Under the pieces are notes generated by a model, which was given only the letters and a program-made list of their open reading frames with translations, was not told where the DNA came from and ran no database searches. This document shows, in pieces, positions 1 to 11,214 of a DNA stretch of 64,000 bases. Source of the DNA: Rhodococcus sp. BP22 (GTDB lineage Bacteria; Actinomycetota; Actinomycetes; Mycobacteriales; Mycobacteriaceae); the NCBI RefSeq assembly GCF_014281965.1, contig NZ_JACFTB010000002.1, positions 496,001-560,000 of the forward strand. Reading direction: 5' to 3'. Position 1 is the first letter of the stretch. Each line of letters opens with the position of its first letter. A program made the position numbers and the translations under genes.

Positions 1-1533
1 AGAACTCACCTCGGCGCCGCCGAGCGATGCTTCGGCGATATCGCGAATCTCGTCCAGCTTTGCGTAGGCACCGTCACCGGGGCATGCGGTGTTCCCGACG
101 TCACGGTGCGCAAAGATGACCGGCAGGTCGACGCTCTGGCCTTGGCCGACGAACGTGAATTCCGTGCCCTCCGACGTCATCGACGTGCTGCCCTTGGGAT
201 CGAGCCCTGCGAGTCCGAGACGCCAGCCGAGGAACGAGCCGACCGAATCGATGGTTGCCTGTGGTGGTGCTTCGGTGGAGAAGTCGCCCATCATTGCGAT
301 GCCCATGGTGTTTTCGTTGAATCCACCGGCATGCGCACCCTGCACAGGCTTGTCCAAACCGCCTGCGCGGCCTTCGAATATCTGGCCGTACTTGTCGACC
401 AACACGTTGTAACCGACGTCGCACCAGCCGAGTGTCTGGGCGTGGTAGGCGTAGATGGCCCGGACGATCTCGACCGACTCGGACTTCGAGTACTCGTTGC
501 TGCCCGCGGTGTGATGCACTGTCGCGCCGCCGAGGAAGTCGTCGTAGTCCGGGGTGGCGCAACGGATGGATTCGTCTGCGCCCCACTGTGACCGCGAGAT
601 CACCTTCGGGCCCTTACTCCCCGCGACGGGTGTCGCGAGATCACTGAGTGTGGCGTCCGCGGGGGACGTACCGGGCTGAATCAGGACGGCACTGATGCCG
701 TCGATCGCCGACGCGAGCGGAGTGTCCTGCTGACGCAACGGCTTCGAGACGGAAGCAGGCGTGTAACCGAGTGGCTGCTCGGGGGCGGGCGCCACCTCCG
801 GAGCGGGCGCTGCCGGTTCCGGTGCCGGCACCTGAGCTGGGACGGGCGCCTGCGGTCGCGGAGTCATCAGCAGCTGAACTGCCTTGGTTGCTCCCACGAA
901 AATCGGCTCGGTGCCCTGCTTCTCGGGTGCGGCGGCCGCGTCGTCGACGCCTGTGTCGACGGGTTCGGTTGCAAGCCAGGGGCCCCAGGATCCGTCGTCG
1001 AGCTGGCGACGAATCTGCGCCGACGCGTTGTCGAGACCCGTCGACGTCAGGGCAACCATGCTGAACGGGGTGTCCTGCTTCAGTTCCTTGACGACAGCGC
1101 CGAGTGGCGCGCCTGGATCGTCACCGGCAGGAGGGGTTACCGGAGCCGGCGCCTGGGCCGACGGCGCCGAGGAGTCGGGGACCGTCAGGCCGGGGATCTC
1201 CGGAATCTGGAACGGCGGAATGGCGATGTTATCCGGAAGCGGCAGGTATTTGAGATCGGACAGGCGGAGGTCGGGCAGCGGAAGACCCGTCAATTCCCTG
1301 AGTGGGATGACGATGTCCGGTGCTGCCGCCAGGGCCGTTTCGACGATCTTCGTCGGCACTGTCACAGGGGTGGTCTCGTTGGCCGATCGAACATCGGTCG
1401 ACGCAGAATCGCCGGAGATGCTGTACGCCGCGAAAGGGCTCGCGACGGCCAGCAGGGCGACAGCGCCGAGAACGATCGACGGCTTCGTTCGACGGTGCAA
1501 GGCGGTACTCCTGGTTGTAGGCGAACTGTTCAT
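1..1533 (-). CDS. Secreted PGRP-type N-acetylmuramoyl-L-alanine amidase, 3' end outside window
   Basis: The ATG at 1533 opens 511 codons that run off the left edge, so the C-terminus is missing. Residues 18-40 form a signal-like hydrophobic stretch (VLGAVALLAVASPFAAYSI). A Pro/Ala-rich linker follows (PAPVPAQVPAPEPAAP and similar), then a PGRP/amidase_2 domain. Conserved motifs are SRSQWGADE, the zinc-site VHHTAGSN, GWCDVGYNVLVD with FEGRAGG, and HRDVGNTACPGD, which carries the second His and the Cys expected of a zinc amidase. The family cleaves the amide bond between muramic acid and the stem peptide. The position beside the glf operon matches Rv3811 (csp) of M. tuberculosis. Divergent from cobM. 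Likely exported and active in the wall; family assignment is firm, substrate is inferred. Confidence 0.9.
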   Translation of the reverse strand, partial: MNSSPTTRSTALHRRTKPSIVLGAVALLAVASPFAAYSISGDSASTDVRSANETTPVTVPTKIVETALAAAPDIVIPLRELTGLPLPDLRLSDLKYLPLPDNIAIPPFQIPEIPGLTVPDSSAPSAQAPAPVTPPAGDDPGAPLGAVVKELKQDTPFSMVALTSTGLDNASAQIRRQLDDGSWGPWLATEPVDTGVDDAAAAPEKQGTEPIFVGATKAVQLLMTPRPQAPVPAQVPAPEPAAPAPEVAPAPEQPLGYTPASVSKPLRQQDTPLASAIDGISAVLIQPGTSPADATLSDLATPVAGSKGPKVISRSQWGADESIRCATPDYDDFLGGATVHHTAGSNEYSKSESVEIVRAIYAYHAQTLGWCDVGYNVLVDKYGQIFEGRAGGLDKPVQGAHAGGFNENTMGIAMMGDFSTEAPPQATIDSVGSFLGWRLGLAGLDPKGSTSMTSEGTEFTFVGQGQSVDLPVIFAHRDVGNTACPGDGAYAKLDEIRDIAEASLGGAEVSS

Positions 1534-1689
1534 GAGGTGGTGCGTTCCAATGTTGCGACAATCGCTACAGCAACATGGGTCACATCCACCCCATCCGACA
1601 CAAGGCTAAACCTTAGCTTGAGAGTTAGCCAGCGCGCGGATTGCCAGTACGTGCGGCGCGTCGAATCTCACCGCCTACGCTTTTGCCTT
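1534..1689. promoter_or_regulatory. Divergent intergenic region between amidase and cobM
   Basis: This 156-bp spacer must hold promoters for both the amidase (leftward) and cobM (rightward). Visible structure: an inverted repeat TGTTGC...GCAACA around 1551-1575 close to the amidase start, and GGCTAA (1604-1609) with TTAGCC (1625-1630). No convincing cobalamin riboswitch is visible and the space is short for one. Promoter boxes cannot be placed with confidence. Confidence 0.35.
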
Positions 1690-2433
1690 GTGACAGTCCA
1701 CTTCATCGGTGCCGGTCCCGGTGCACCCGACCTGCTGACGCTGCGCGCAGTCGAGCTGCTCAACGCCAGTCCAGTGTGTGTTTACGCTGGTACATACATC
1801 GACGACGCGATTCTTGCCCACTGTCCGCAGGGCGCTCGACTCGTCGACACAGCTCGGCTCGACCTGGACACGATCACGCAAGAACTCGTCGACGCTCATC
1901 GACGTGGTGACGACGTCGCACGGCTGTGCTCGGGAGATCCGTCGCTGTACTCCGCCCTCGCGGAGCAGTCGGCACGCCTCGACGCCGCGGGAGTGCCCTG
2001 GGATGTCACTCCCGGCGTTCCCGCTTACGCCGCGGCCGCTGCCACGCTTCGCATCGAGCTGACGGTCCCCGAGGTAACACAGTCCGTGGTGCTGACTCGG
2101 ACGCAGGCGCGCTCGACGGCGATGCCGGACACCGAGGCGCTGTCACGGTTCGCCGAAACGCGGTCGACGCTGGTGCTGCATCTGGCCATCACCCGGATCA
2201 GGGCGTTGGTCGAGGAAATTGTCGGCGAGTACGGCGCCGGTTGCCCGGCCGCTGTCGTTTTTCATGCGAGCAAGCCCGATCAGCTCGTCCTGAACGGAAC
2301 TCTCGCCGATATCGCCGACCAGGTCGAGGCAGCAGGGCTCCGTCAGGCTGCGGTCATTCTGGTCGGACCTGCGGTGGGCCGCACACCCGGCGTGGAATCG
2401 CACCTCTACGACGCTTGCCGAGATCGAGCATGA
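1690..2433 (+). CDS. cobM: Precorrin-4 C(11)-methyltransferase
   Basis: The 247-residue protein starts at GTG 1690 (VHFIGAGPGAPDLLTLRA). The N-terminal GAGPGAPDLLT is the SAM-dependent tetrapyrrole methylase signature, followed by CSGDPSLYSA and VTPGVPAYAAAA, both typical of the CobM/CbiF branch. The enzyme methylates C-11 of precorrin-4 in aerobic cobalamin synthesis in the cytoplasm. Its stop overlaps the cobF start (ATGA), indicating translational coupling. An in-frame reading continues upstream to 1495, but the homologous region begins at this GTG. No other cobalamin genes are seen in the window, so the remaining pathway genes must lie elsewhere. Confidence 0.92.
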   Translation: MTVHFIGAGPGAPDLLTLRAVELLNASPVCVYAGTYIDDAILAHCPQGARLVDTARLDLDTITQELVDAHRRGDDVARLCSGDPSLYSALAEQSARLDAAGVPWDVTPGVPAYAAAAATLRIELTVPEVTQSVVLTRTQARSTAMPDTEALSRFAETRSTLVLHLAITRIRALVEEIVGEYGAGCPAAVVFHASKPDQLVLNGTLADIADQVEAAGLRQAAVILVGPAVGRTPGVESHLYDACRDRA

Positions 2434-3194
2434 AAATCCACCTCGTCGGAATCGGGGGCGGGCATCCGGACCAGATCACCGTCCAGGCTGTCCGGAAGCT
2501 TCGCGAGGTCGATGTGTTCCTCGTCGCGGACAAGGGAGCGTCGGTCGGTGATCTAGGTGACGCGCGCGCGGAGATTCTGCGACGTCATGTGCCGGGGGAT
2601 TACCGCGTGGTCGCGGTCGCCGACCCGGAGCGGGACCGAAAGCCCAGCGACTACGGGACCGCAGTACTGGACTGGCACGACGCCCGCGCCCGCGCCTACG
2701 AGGAGGTGCTGCTCGGTCTGGACCCGTCGGCGACCGTGGGATTCCTCGTCTGGGGTGACCCTGCGCTGTACGACAGCACCATCAGAGTGATCGAGCGGGT
2801 CCGTGACTTCGGGACCCTCGATATCGACTACGACGTCACGCCAGGCATCAGCAGTGTCTCGATGCTGGCCGCCGCCCACCGCCTGGTGCTAAACCGAATC
2901 GGTGGTCCGATCACCATCACGACCGGCCGGGCCCTCGTCAGCGACGTAGCGGCCGGAGCGGACAACATCGTGGTCATGCTCGACGGACACCTGGCCTGCC
3001 GAGCGCTGGTCGGGGAGGACCGCTGGGGCATTCACTGGGGCGCCAATTTGGGAACAGTGGATGAAAAGTTGGTGTCCGGCAGGTTGGACGACTGCATCGA
3101 CGAGATCGACCGGGTACGCGCCGAGGTCAAGAGTCGGCATGGCTGGGTGATGGATACCTACCTGTTGCGGGCAGGAGCGGAGCCTGCGGAGTGA
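2430..3194 (+). CDS. cobF: Precorrin-6A synthase (deacetylating)
   Basis: The 254-residue protein starts at the ATG that overlaps the cobM stop by four bases. The N-terminus KIHLVGIGGGHPDQIT is the methylase glycine-rich loop, VWGDPALYDS and VTPGISSVSMLAAAH are further family motifs, and the C-terminal part (DRWGIHWGANLG, WVMDTYLLR) is CobF-like. CobF methylates C-1 of precorrin-5 with loss of the C-20 fragment as acetate. The last codons (AGAEPAE) and the stop codon lie inside the first copy of a 34-bp tandem repeat, so the extreme C-terminus appears to derive from repeat sequence. Confidence 0.92.
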   Translation: MKIHLVGIGGGHPDQITVQAVRKLREVDVFLVADKGASVGDLGDARAEILRRHVPGDYRVVAVADPERDRKPSDYGTAVLDWHDARARAYEEVLLGLDPSATVGFLVWGDPALYDSTIRVIERVRDFGTLDIDYDVTPGISSVSMLAAAHRLVLNRIGGPITITTGRALVSDVAAGADNIVVMLDGHLACRALVGEDRWGIHWGANLGTVDEKLVSGRLDDCIDEIDRVRAEVKSRHGWVMDTYLLRAGAEPAE

Positions 3195-3318
3195 CTTTGG
3201 TAGGTCAGGAGCGGAGCCTGCGGAGTGACTTTGGTAGGTCAGGAGCGGAGCCTGCGGAGTGACTCCAAGGAAGCAGCAGCGGAGCTTGCGGAGTGACTTT
3301 GGTAGTCAGGAGCGGAGG
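3172..3318. repeat. 34-bp tandem repeat, about four copies, overlapping cobF 3' end
   Basis: Units starting GGAGCGGAGCCTGCGGAGTG followed by ACTTTGGTAGGTCA recur at a 34-bp period: the GCCTG phase points fall at 3182, 3216 and 3250, with a diverged copy at 3284 and a 33-bp last step. The third inter-copy segment is altered (CTCCAAGGAAGCAGCA). The first copy encodes the last CobF residues and its TGA. The array ends about 30 bp before the glf start, filling the cobF-glf spacer. There are no unique spacers, so this is not CRISPR. Possible roles are slippage-prone filler or an mRNA-level element; none is shown. Confidence 0.85.
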
Positions 3319-3343
3319 GTGTGCGGGTTGTCGGATACCCTGA

Positions 3344-6483
<3,140 letters not shown>

Positions 6484-6487
6484 GGGC

Positions 6488-6997
6488 GTGAACGGCTCGC
6501 CTGCCGAGGTTCGCATCCTGTCGAAGATTCAGTCGACGGTCGGCGCGCAACCAGGGGCCGTTGCAGTGGCCCGGGGCATGTCGCACTTCGGTGAACACGC
6601 GCTGGGTTGGGTCGCCATCGCGGGCATCGGCGCTGTGCTCGATGCTCCGCGCAGGCGGCAGTGGGCGGGCGTCGCCGTCGGCGCAGTGGGTTCGCATGCC
6701 GCGTCGATCGTGATCAAGAGAGTTGTGCGGCGTCCGCGCCCCGACGATCCGTCGGTGCACATCAATGTCTCCACTCCCAGCAAGTTGAGCTTTCCGTCCT
6801 CGCACGCAACCTCGACTACGGCAGCCGCCGTGTTGCTCGGCCGGTTGACCGGACTACCGTTGACAGCGGTCCTGGTGCCTCCGATGCTGCTTTCGCGGCT
6901 CGTTCTCGGTGTCCATTACCCGACAGATGTACTTGCAGGATCTGCGCTCGGCGCGATATCGGCAGCCGCCATCCTGAAGTTCGAAGGAGACAAATGA
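6488..6997 (+). CDS. PAP2-family phosphatase, probable decaprenylphosphoryl-5-phosphoribose phosphatase
   Basis: The 169-residue membrane protein starts at GTG 6488, just after the glfT2 stop, with GAGGGTTAAGGG as a plausible ribosome site. It carries all three PAP2 motifs: KRVVRRPRP, PSSHAT, and SRLVLGVHYPTD with the catalytic His. Hydrophobic segments surround them. Sited between glfT2 and ubiA it matches Rv3807c, thought to dephosphorylate DPPR to decaprenylphosphoryl ribose before DprE1/E2 epimerisation. The family is clear; the substrate is inferred from operon position. Its stop overlaps the ubiA start (ATGA). Confidence 0.88.
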   Translation: MNGSPAEVRILSKIQSTVGAQPGAVAVARGMSHFGEHALGWVAIAGIGAVLDAPRRRQWAGVAVGAVGSHAASIVIKRVVRRPRPDDPSVHINVSTPSKLSFPSSHATSTTAAAVLLGRLTGLPLTAVLVPPMLLSRLVLGVHYPTDVLAGSALGAISAAAILKFEGDK

Positions 6998-7899
6998 GCG
7001 AGGAAGCCTCCGTCGTCGGAGCACCACCGAAGAATCTTGCCGAAGGCGTGATCAAGGCGCTTCGACCCCGGCAGTGGGTCAAAAACGTCCTGGTACTCGC
7101 CGCGCCGCTCGCTGCGGGATCCGTCACCGAAGGTGATGTGCTTCTTCCCGTCGCACTGGCTTTCGTCGTGTTCTGTTTCGCGGCATCGGGCATCTACCTG
7201 GTCAACGACGCCCTCGACGTCGAGGCCGACCGCGCGCACCCGACCAAGCGGTTCCGTCCGATCGCTGCAGGTGTGCTGCCGGTCAACCTCGCGTACGCGA
7301 TGGCCGTAGTGTCCCTGAGCCTTGCCGTCGGACTGTCGTTCTTCGCGAACTGGAAGCTTGCCCTGGTGATCGGGGTGTACATCGTCGTCCAGTTGGCGTA
7401 CTGCTTCGGACTCAAGCATCAGGCCGTGCTGGACATCTGCATCGTGTCCTCGGGATTCCTGCTCCGCGCCATCGCGGGTGGTGTGGCCGCGTCCATTCAG
7501 CTCTCGCAGTGGTTCCTGCTGATCATGGCGTTCGGGTCGCTGTTCATGGCTGCCGGTAAGCGATACGCGGAGTTGCAGTTCGCCGAGCGTACGGGCGCGA
7601 AGATCCGCAAGTCGCTGGAGAATTACACGACCACCTATCTGCGATTCGTGTGGACGCTCTCGGCTACAGCTGTCGTGCTTTGCTACGGCCTGTGGGCTTT
7701 CGAACAGGACGCCGCAACGACCACCAACTGGTTCGCCATCTCGATGATTCCGTTCACTATCGCTATCCTGCGTTACGCAGTGGATGTCGATGGAGGCGAG
7801 GCGGGCGAACCCGAGGAGATCGCGTTGGGCGATCGGGTGTTGCAGGTACTCGCGCTGGCGTGGATCGGAGTAGTGGTTGTCGCCGTCTACCTCGCGTGA
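6994..7899 (+). CDS. ubiA: UbiA-family decaprenyl-phosphate phosphoribosyltransferase (DPPR synthase)
   Basis: The 301-residue polytopic protein begins at the ATG overlapping the PAP2 stop. The prenyltransferase motif NDALDVEADRAHPTKRFRP (NDxxDxxxD) lies near residues 70-90. A second conserved stretch, GKRYAELQFAE, falls near 190, and there are eight or nine hydrophobic segments. It transfers 5-phosphoribose from PRPP to decaprenyl phosphate, the first committed step of DPA synthesis. Length and position match Rv3806c. The downstream aftB start lies inside its 3' end. Confidence 0.93.
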   Translation: MSEEASVVGAPPKNLAEGVIKALRPRQWVKNVLVLAAPLAAGSVTEGDVLLPVALAFVVFCFAASGIYLVNDALDVEADRAHPTKRFRPIAAGVLPVNLAYAMAVVSLSLAVGLSFFANWKLALVIGVYIVVQLAYCFGLKHQAVLDICIVSSGFLLRAIAGGVAASIQLSQWFLLIMAFGSLFMAAGKRYAELQFAERTGAKIRKSLENYTTTYLRFVWTLSATAVVLCYGLWAFEQDAATTTNWFAISMIPFTIAILRYAVDVDGGEAGEPEEIALGDRVLQVLALAWIGVVVVAVYLA

Positions 7900-9733
7900 G
7901 GTGCTGCCCGCCCCTACACGCACGTCGAGGACGATCTTCGGCATCGGTGTTGCTGTGTCCGCACTGTTGTTCCTTGTCGGTGCCTGGGAACGGCGGTGGA
8001 TCGCCGACGACGGTCTGATCGTTCTCCGTACGGTCCGCAATCTTCTGGCCGGCAACGGCCCGGTCTTCAATGCCGGCGAGCGTGTGGAGACCAATACCAG
8101 CACCATCTGGACCTACCTGGTCTATGCGGTCAGCTGGCTCAGCGAGATACGTCTCGAGTACGTGGTTCTGACCATTGCGTTGGTCTTGTCGACCGCTGCG
8201 ATCGTGCTGGCGATGTTCGGTACCTACGCGCTTCGGACGCGGTCGGCAGGCGTGGTGGCCTACCTTCCTGCTGGGGTGCTCGTCTACATCGCGGTTCCTC
8301 CTGCCCGAGACTTCGCCACTTCGGGTCTCGAGACATGTCTGGTCATTTTCTGGATCGCCGCACTGTGGTTGCTGATGGTCCGCTGGAGCACCAGAACCAT
8401 CAGTGGCCCCGCGTGGCTGTTCCTTGCCTTCTGGGCCGGCCTCGGTCCGCTGGTGCGCCCGGAACTCCTCATTCTGTCGGGGCTCGCGCTCATCATGCTG
8501 TTTCTTGCGCGTCAATCCTGGAAGAGTCGTCTCGCAGTCTTCGTCGTCGCAGGCATCGTGCCGGTCGGATATCAGATCTGGCGGATGGGTTACTACGGGT
8601 TGCCCTACCCGAACACCGCGGTGTCCAAGGATGCGGGCGGCGCGAAATGGGCACAGGGTTTCGACTATCTGTGGAATTTGCTCGGACCGTACATGCTGTG
8701 GTTGCCGCTGCTGCTGATGCTCGTTGCAGGCGTGGTGACGGTTGCCATGTCAGGCCTCGGAGGCCTGCGAATTCCGAGATCTCGCCGAGATGCGCAAAGC
8801 CTTTTACGCAGCCGGACCGCGGTGGTCGCATTTGTCCTGATCGGTGGACTTCTCTCGGCTGTTTATGCAGTTCGAGTCGGTGGCGATTTCATGCACGGCC
8901 GCACACTCCTGCCGGCATTGTTCACTCTGCTTCTTCCTATTTCGGTGTTGCCCGTGACAATTCCGAACAAAAACTCCGATACACGGCAGGTGCTGATAGC
9001 GGCAGGCGGCGGCGTCCTGTGGCTGGCCACGATCGTGTGGGCATTCTTTGCCGCCAACACGACTGGAATGCCGGAAGGGTCCATTGTCGGTCGCAGTGGA
9101 ATCGTGGACGAGCGTGCCTTCTACTCCCTCAATACCGGGCATGCGCACCCGATTCTCGCCACGGACTACCTCGACTACCCGCGCATGCGACCGATGGTCG
9201 AAACGATCGCGAACACCCCGGACGGCGGGCTCCTGTTGCCCTCGGCTCAGTTCACGTACTGGGATGTCGTACCTCCGCCCCTGCCGATCCCACCTGGTGG
9301 CGCTGGTCACACGGTCTACTTCTTGAACCTGGGCATGACGAGCATGAACGTCGGCCTCGATGTGCGGGTAATCGACCAAATGGGCCTTGCCTACCCGCTG
9401 GCTTCGCATACCGAGCGGTTGGAGAACGGCCGCATCGGACACGACAAGAACTTGTACCCGGACTGGGTCGTCGCCGATCTGGGTCTCGTCGACAAACATC
9501 CGTTCCTGCCCTGGTACATGGATGAGGACTGGGTCGCTCAGGCGCGTGTAGCTCTCTCGTGCGAGGACACCCGTGAACTCATCGATTCGTATCGCGCCCC
9601 GCTGACGAAAGAGTTGTTCGTCAGAAATATCAAACGCTCACTGTTCTATGCCAGCTACCGATTCGATCGAGTTCCGGAGTACGAAATACAGAGATGTGGT
9701 TTAGAGCCACCAATCCTGCAGGGTGATAATTAG
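7877..9733 (+). CDS. aftB: Terminal beta-(1->2) arabinofuranosyltransferase AftB
   Basis: The 618-residue GT-C membrane glycosyltransferase most likely starts at TTG 7877, preceded by GGAG six bases upstream and overlapping ubiA by 23 bp; GTG 7901 is an alternative. The N-terminal loop WERRWIADDGLIVLRTVRNLLAGNG, with its Asp pair, is the GT-C catalytic loop seen in AftB. About ten membrane segments follow, then a soluble C-terminal part ending RCGLEPPILQ. AftB caps arabinan with beta-1,2 Araf residues using DPA outside the membrane. It closes the five-gene operon and matches Rv3805c. Confidence 0.92.
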   Translation: MSPSTSREVLPAPTRTSRTIFGIGVAVSALLFLVGAWERRWIADDGLIVLRTVRNLLAGNGPVFNAGERVETNTSTIWTYLVYAVSWLSEIRLEYVVLTIALVLSTAAIVLAMFGTYALRTRSAGVVAYLPAGVLVYIAVPPARDFATSGLETCLVIFWIAALWLLMVRWSTRTISGPAWLFLAFWAGLGPLVRPELLILSGLALIMLFLARQSWKSRLAVFVVAGIVPVGYQIWRMGYYGLPYPNTAVSKDAGGAKWAQGFDYLWNLLGPYMLWLPLLLMLVAGVVTVAMSGLGGLRIPRSRRDAQSLLRSRTAVVAFVLIGGLLSAVYAVRVGGDFMHGRTLLPALFTLLLPISVLPVTIPNKNSDTRQVLIAAGGGVLWLATIVWAFFAANTTGMPEGSIVGRSGIVDERAFYSLNTGHAHPILATDYLDYPRMRPMVETIANTPDGGLLLPSAQFTYWDVVPPPLPIPPGGAGHTVYFLNLGMTSMNVGLDVRVIDQMGLAYPLASHTERLENGRIGHDKNLYPDWVVADLGLVDKHPFLPWYMDEDWVAQARVALSCEDTRELIDSYRAPLTKELFVRNIKRSLFYASYRFDRVPEYEIQRCGLEPPILQGDN

Positions 9734-9928
9734 GCGGCCGCCAGTTGCTTCGATATCCATTCGAGGCCAAGATGGGATATCTCATTTTAGTAACGGGTAT
9801 CGCGCTTCGGCCGATGTATGCGAAAGATGTGTGTGAATGCTGGTCCCGCAAGGACCAAATTTCATACCGCTGAAACGGGCGAATAGCCCACTGGTACGGC
9901 TCACCACACCGCTGAGAGGTAAGACTGC
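9734..9928 (+). promoter_or_regulatory. Leader region of the first mycolyltransferase gene with hairpin
   Basis: This 195-bp gap between aftB and the first fbp gene contains a perfect hairpin at 9841-9857 (TGGTCC, loop CGCAA, GGACCA) followed by AATTT. It could act as a weak terminator for the aftB operon or as a leader structure for the fbp transcript. GAGAGGTAAG at 9911-9920 is the ribosome-site candidate for the ATG at 9929. Confidence 0.5.
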
Positions 9929-10921
9929 ATGCTGGGAAGAACAAAGAAGAGCGGCGCGGGACGCTTGCGTCGAGTGCTCACAGCGCTGATGCTCGCCGTG
10001 ATCGTGCCCGCCGGTCTGGCCGTAGCCGGGACAGGCGCAACCGCCAACGCGGCGTTCGACTCGCGAGCGTTCGACTTCGTCACCGACTCCAGCATGGGGC
10101 CGATCAAGAGCCGCATCTGGCGCGCTGCTGACGGCAACACCAATCGTGTGGTCTACCTTCTCGACGGCCTGCGCGCCACCAACGACATTTCCGGCTGGGA
10201 GCACGAGACCGACGTCGGCGCGTTCTTGGCGTCGTGGAACATCAACGTCGTCCAGCCTGTCGGCGGACAGTCGAGCTTTTACAGCGACTGGTACGCACCG
10301 TCCAACTTCAACGGACAGCAGACCACGTACAAGTGGGAGACGTTCCTGACGCAGAATCTGCGCAACAACCTCTCCAGCCGCCTGGGCTTCAATCCGAACC
10401 GCAACGGCGTCGTCGGCATCTCGATGGGCGGCAGCGCTGCGCTGACGCTTGCTGCCTACCACCCCGACCAGTTCAGCTACGCGGGCTCGTTGTCCGGCTA
10501 CCTGAACATCTCGGCGCCCGGAATGCGCGAAGCAATGCGTCTTGCACTCCTCGATTCGGGTCGCTTCAACATCGATGCGATGTGGGGACCGCCGTGGGAT
10601 CCGGCGTGGTTGCGTAACGATCCGTTCGTGTTCGCACCGCGACTTCGCGACAACGGCACCCGCGTGTGGGTCTTCGCAGGAAGCGGTCTGCCGGGTGGAC
10701 TCGATCAGCCACGTTCCCCGATCGACTACTTCAACACCGGTAACGCCATGGGACTCGAGGCCATCGCTCTGGCCAACAGCCGCGCGTTCCAGATCCGGAT
10801 GGCAAGCCTCGGCGCCAACAACGTGACATACGCATTCCCGGCAGTGGGAACCCATCAGTGGGGCTACTGGCAGGAACAGGCTCACATAATGGCACCTGAT
10901 CTGAGTGCGAATATCGGATAA
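9929..10921 (+). CDS. Ag85-type trehalose mycolyltransferase 1
   Basis: The 330-residue protein has a long basic N-terminus and signal peptide (LTALMLAVIVPAGLAVAG, cleavage probably after the ANA near 41). The mature domain is an alpha/beta-hydrolase with nucleophile Ser165 in GISMGGSAALT, a candidate acid Glu277 in MGLEAIALANSR and His309 in VGTHQWGYW. VYLLDGLRA and WETFLTQNL are typical of the family. It should transfer mycolyl groups between trehalose monomycolates or to arabinogalactan outside the membrane. It sits at the fbpA position downstream of aftB. The three mycolyltransferases here cannot be matched one-to-one with FbpA-D from sequence alone. Confidence 0.93.
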   Translation: MLGRTKKSGAGRLRRVLTALMLAVIVPAGLAVAGTGATANAAFDSRAFDFVTDSSMGPIKSRIWRAADGNTNRVVYLLDGLRATNDISGWEHETDVGAFLASWNINVVQPVGGQSSFYSDWYAPSNFNGQQTTYKWETFLTQNLRNNLSSRLGFNPNRNGVVGISMGGSAALTLAAYHPDQFSYAGSLSGYLNISAPGMREAMRLALLDSGRFNIDAMWGPPWDPAWLRNDPFVFAPRLRDNGTRVWVFAGSGLPGGLDQPRSPIDYFNTGNAMGLEAIALANSRAFQIRMASLGANNVTYAFPAVGTHQWGYWQEQAHIMAPDLSANIG

Positions 10922-11021
10922 AGTACCCGGCGAAGTCCTTGGTCTTGGGCCTTGTTGTGAAAGTTCACGACGTTTACAGGCTGGTCGACGGGGCTCGCAC
11001 AGGCTACTCTCAGTTCTTGAT

Positions 11022-11076
11022 ATCAGCCCCAGGGCGGATCTGCGGCGCGAAGCCGCAGTTTTGCTCTGGGGCTGAT
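11022..11076 (+). terminator. Nested inverted repeat with intrinsic-terminator core
   Basis: The inner stem CTGCGGC (11040-11046), loop GCGAA, GCCGCAG (11052-11058) is followed by TTTT (11059-11062), a canonical Rho-independent terminator. It is enclosed by a second perfect 11-bp inverted repeat, ATCAGCCCCAG (11022-11032) and CTGGGGCTGAT (11066-11076). The outer arms could form a competing or extended structure. It separates the first mycolyltransferase gene from the second. Confidence 0.75.
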
Positions 11077-11214
11077 GAGTGGAATACCCTCCAGTCTTAG
11101 TTCACGACCGAATACCCCTTTACTTACGGCCCGACAGGGCCGAAGATGCCCTGTTGGCACGCCGGGCGCCGCATTATCGCGGGGACCTGCAGTAGATGAG
11201 AGAGAGCACGATTC

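Noticed and set aside
1601-1630. DtxR/IdeR iron box
   Set aside because: GGCTAAACCTTAG is only a half match to the 19-bp consensus and neither flanking gene is an iron-uptake gene.
1534-1689. Cobalamin riboswitch upstream of cobM
   Set aside because: The spacer is shared with a divergent promoter, is too short, and no B12-box-like core was recognised.
3172-3318. CRISPR array
   Set aside because: The 34-bp units are directly abutting with no unique spacers and there are no cas genes.
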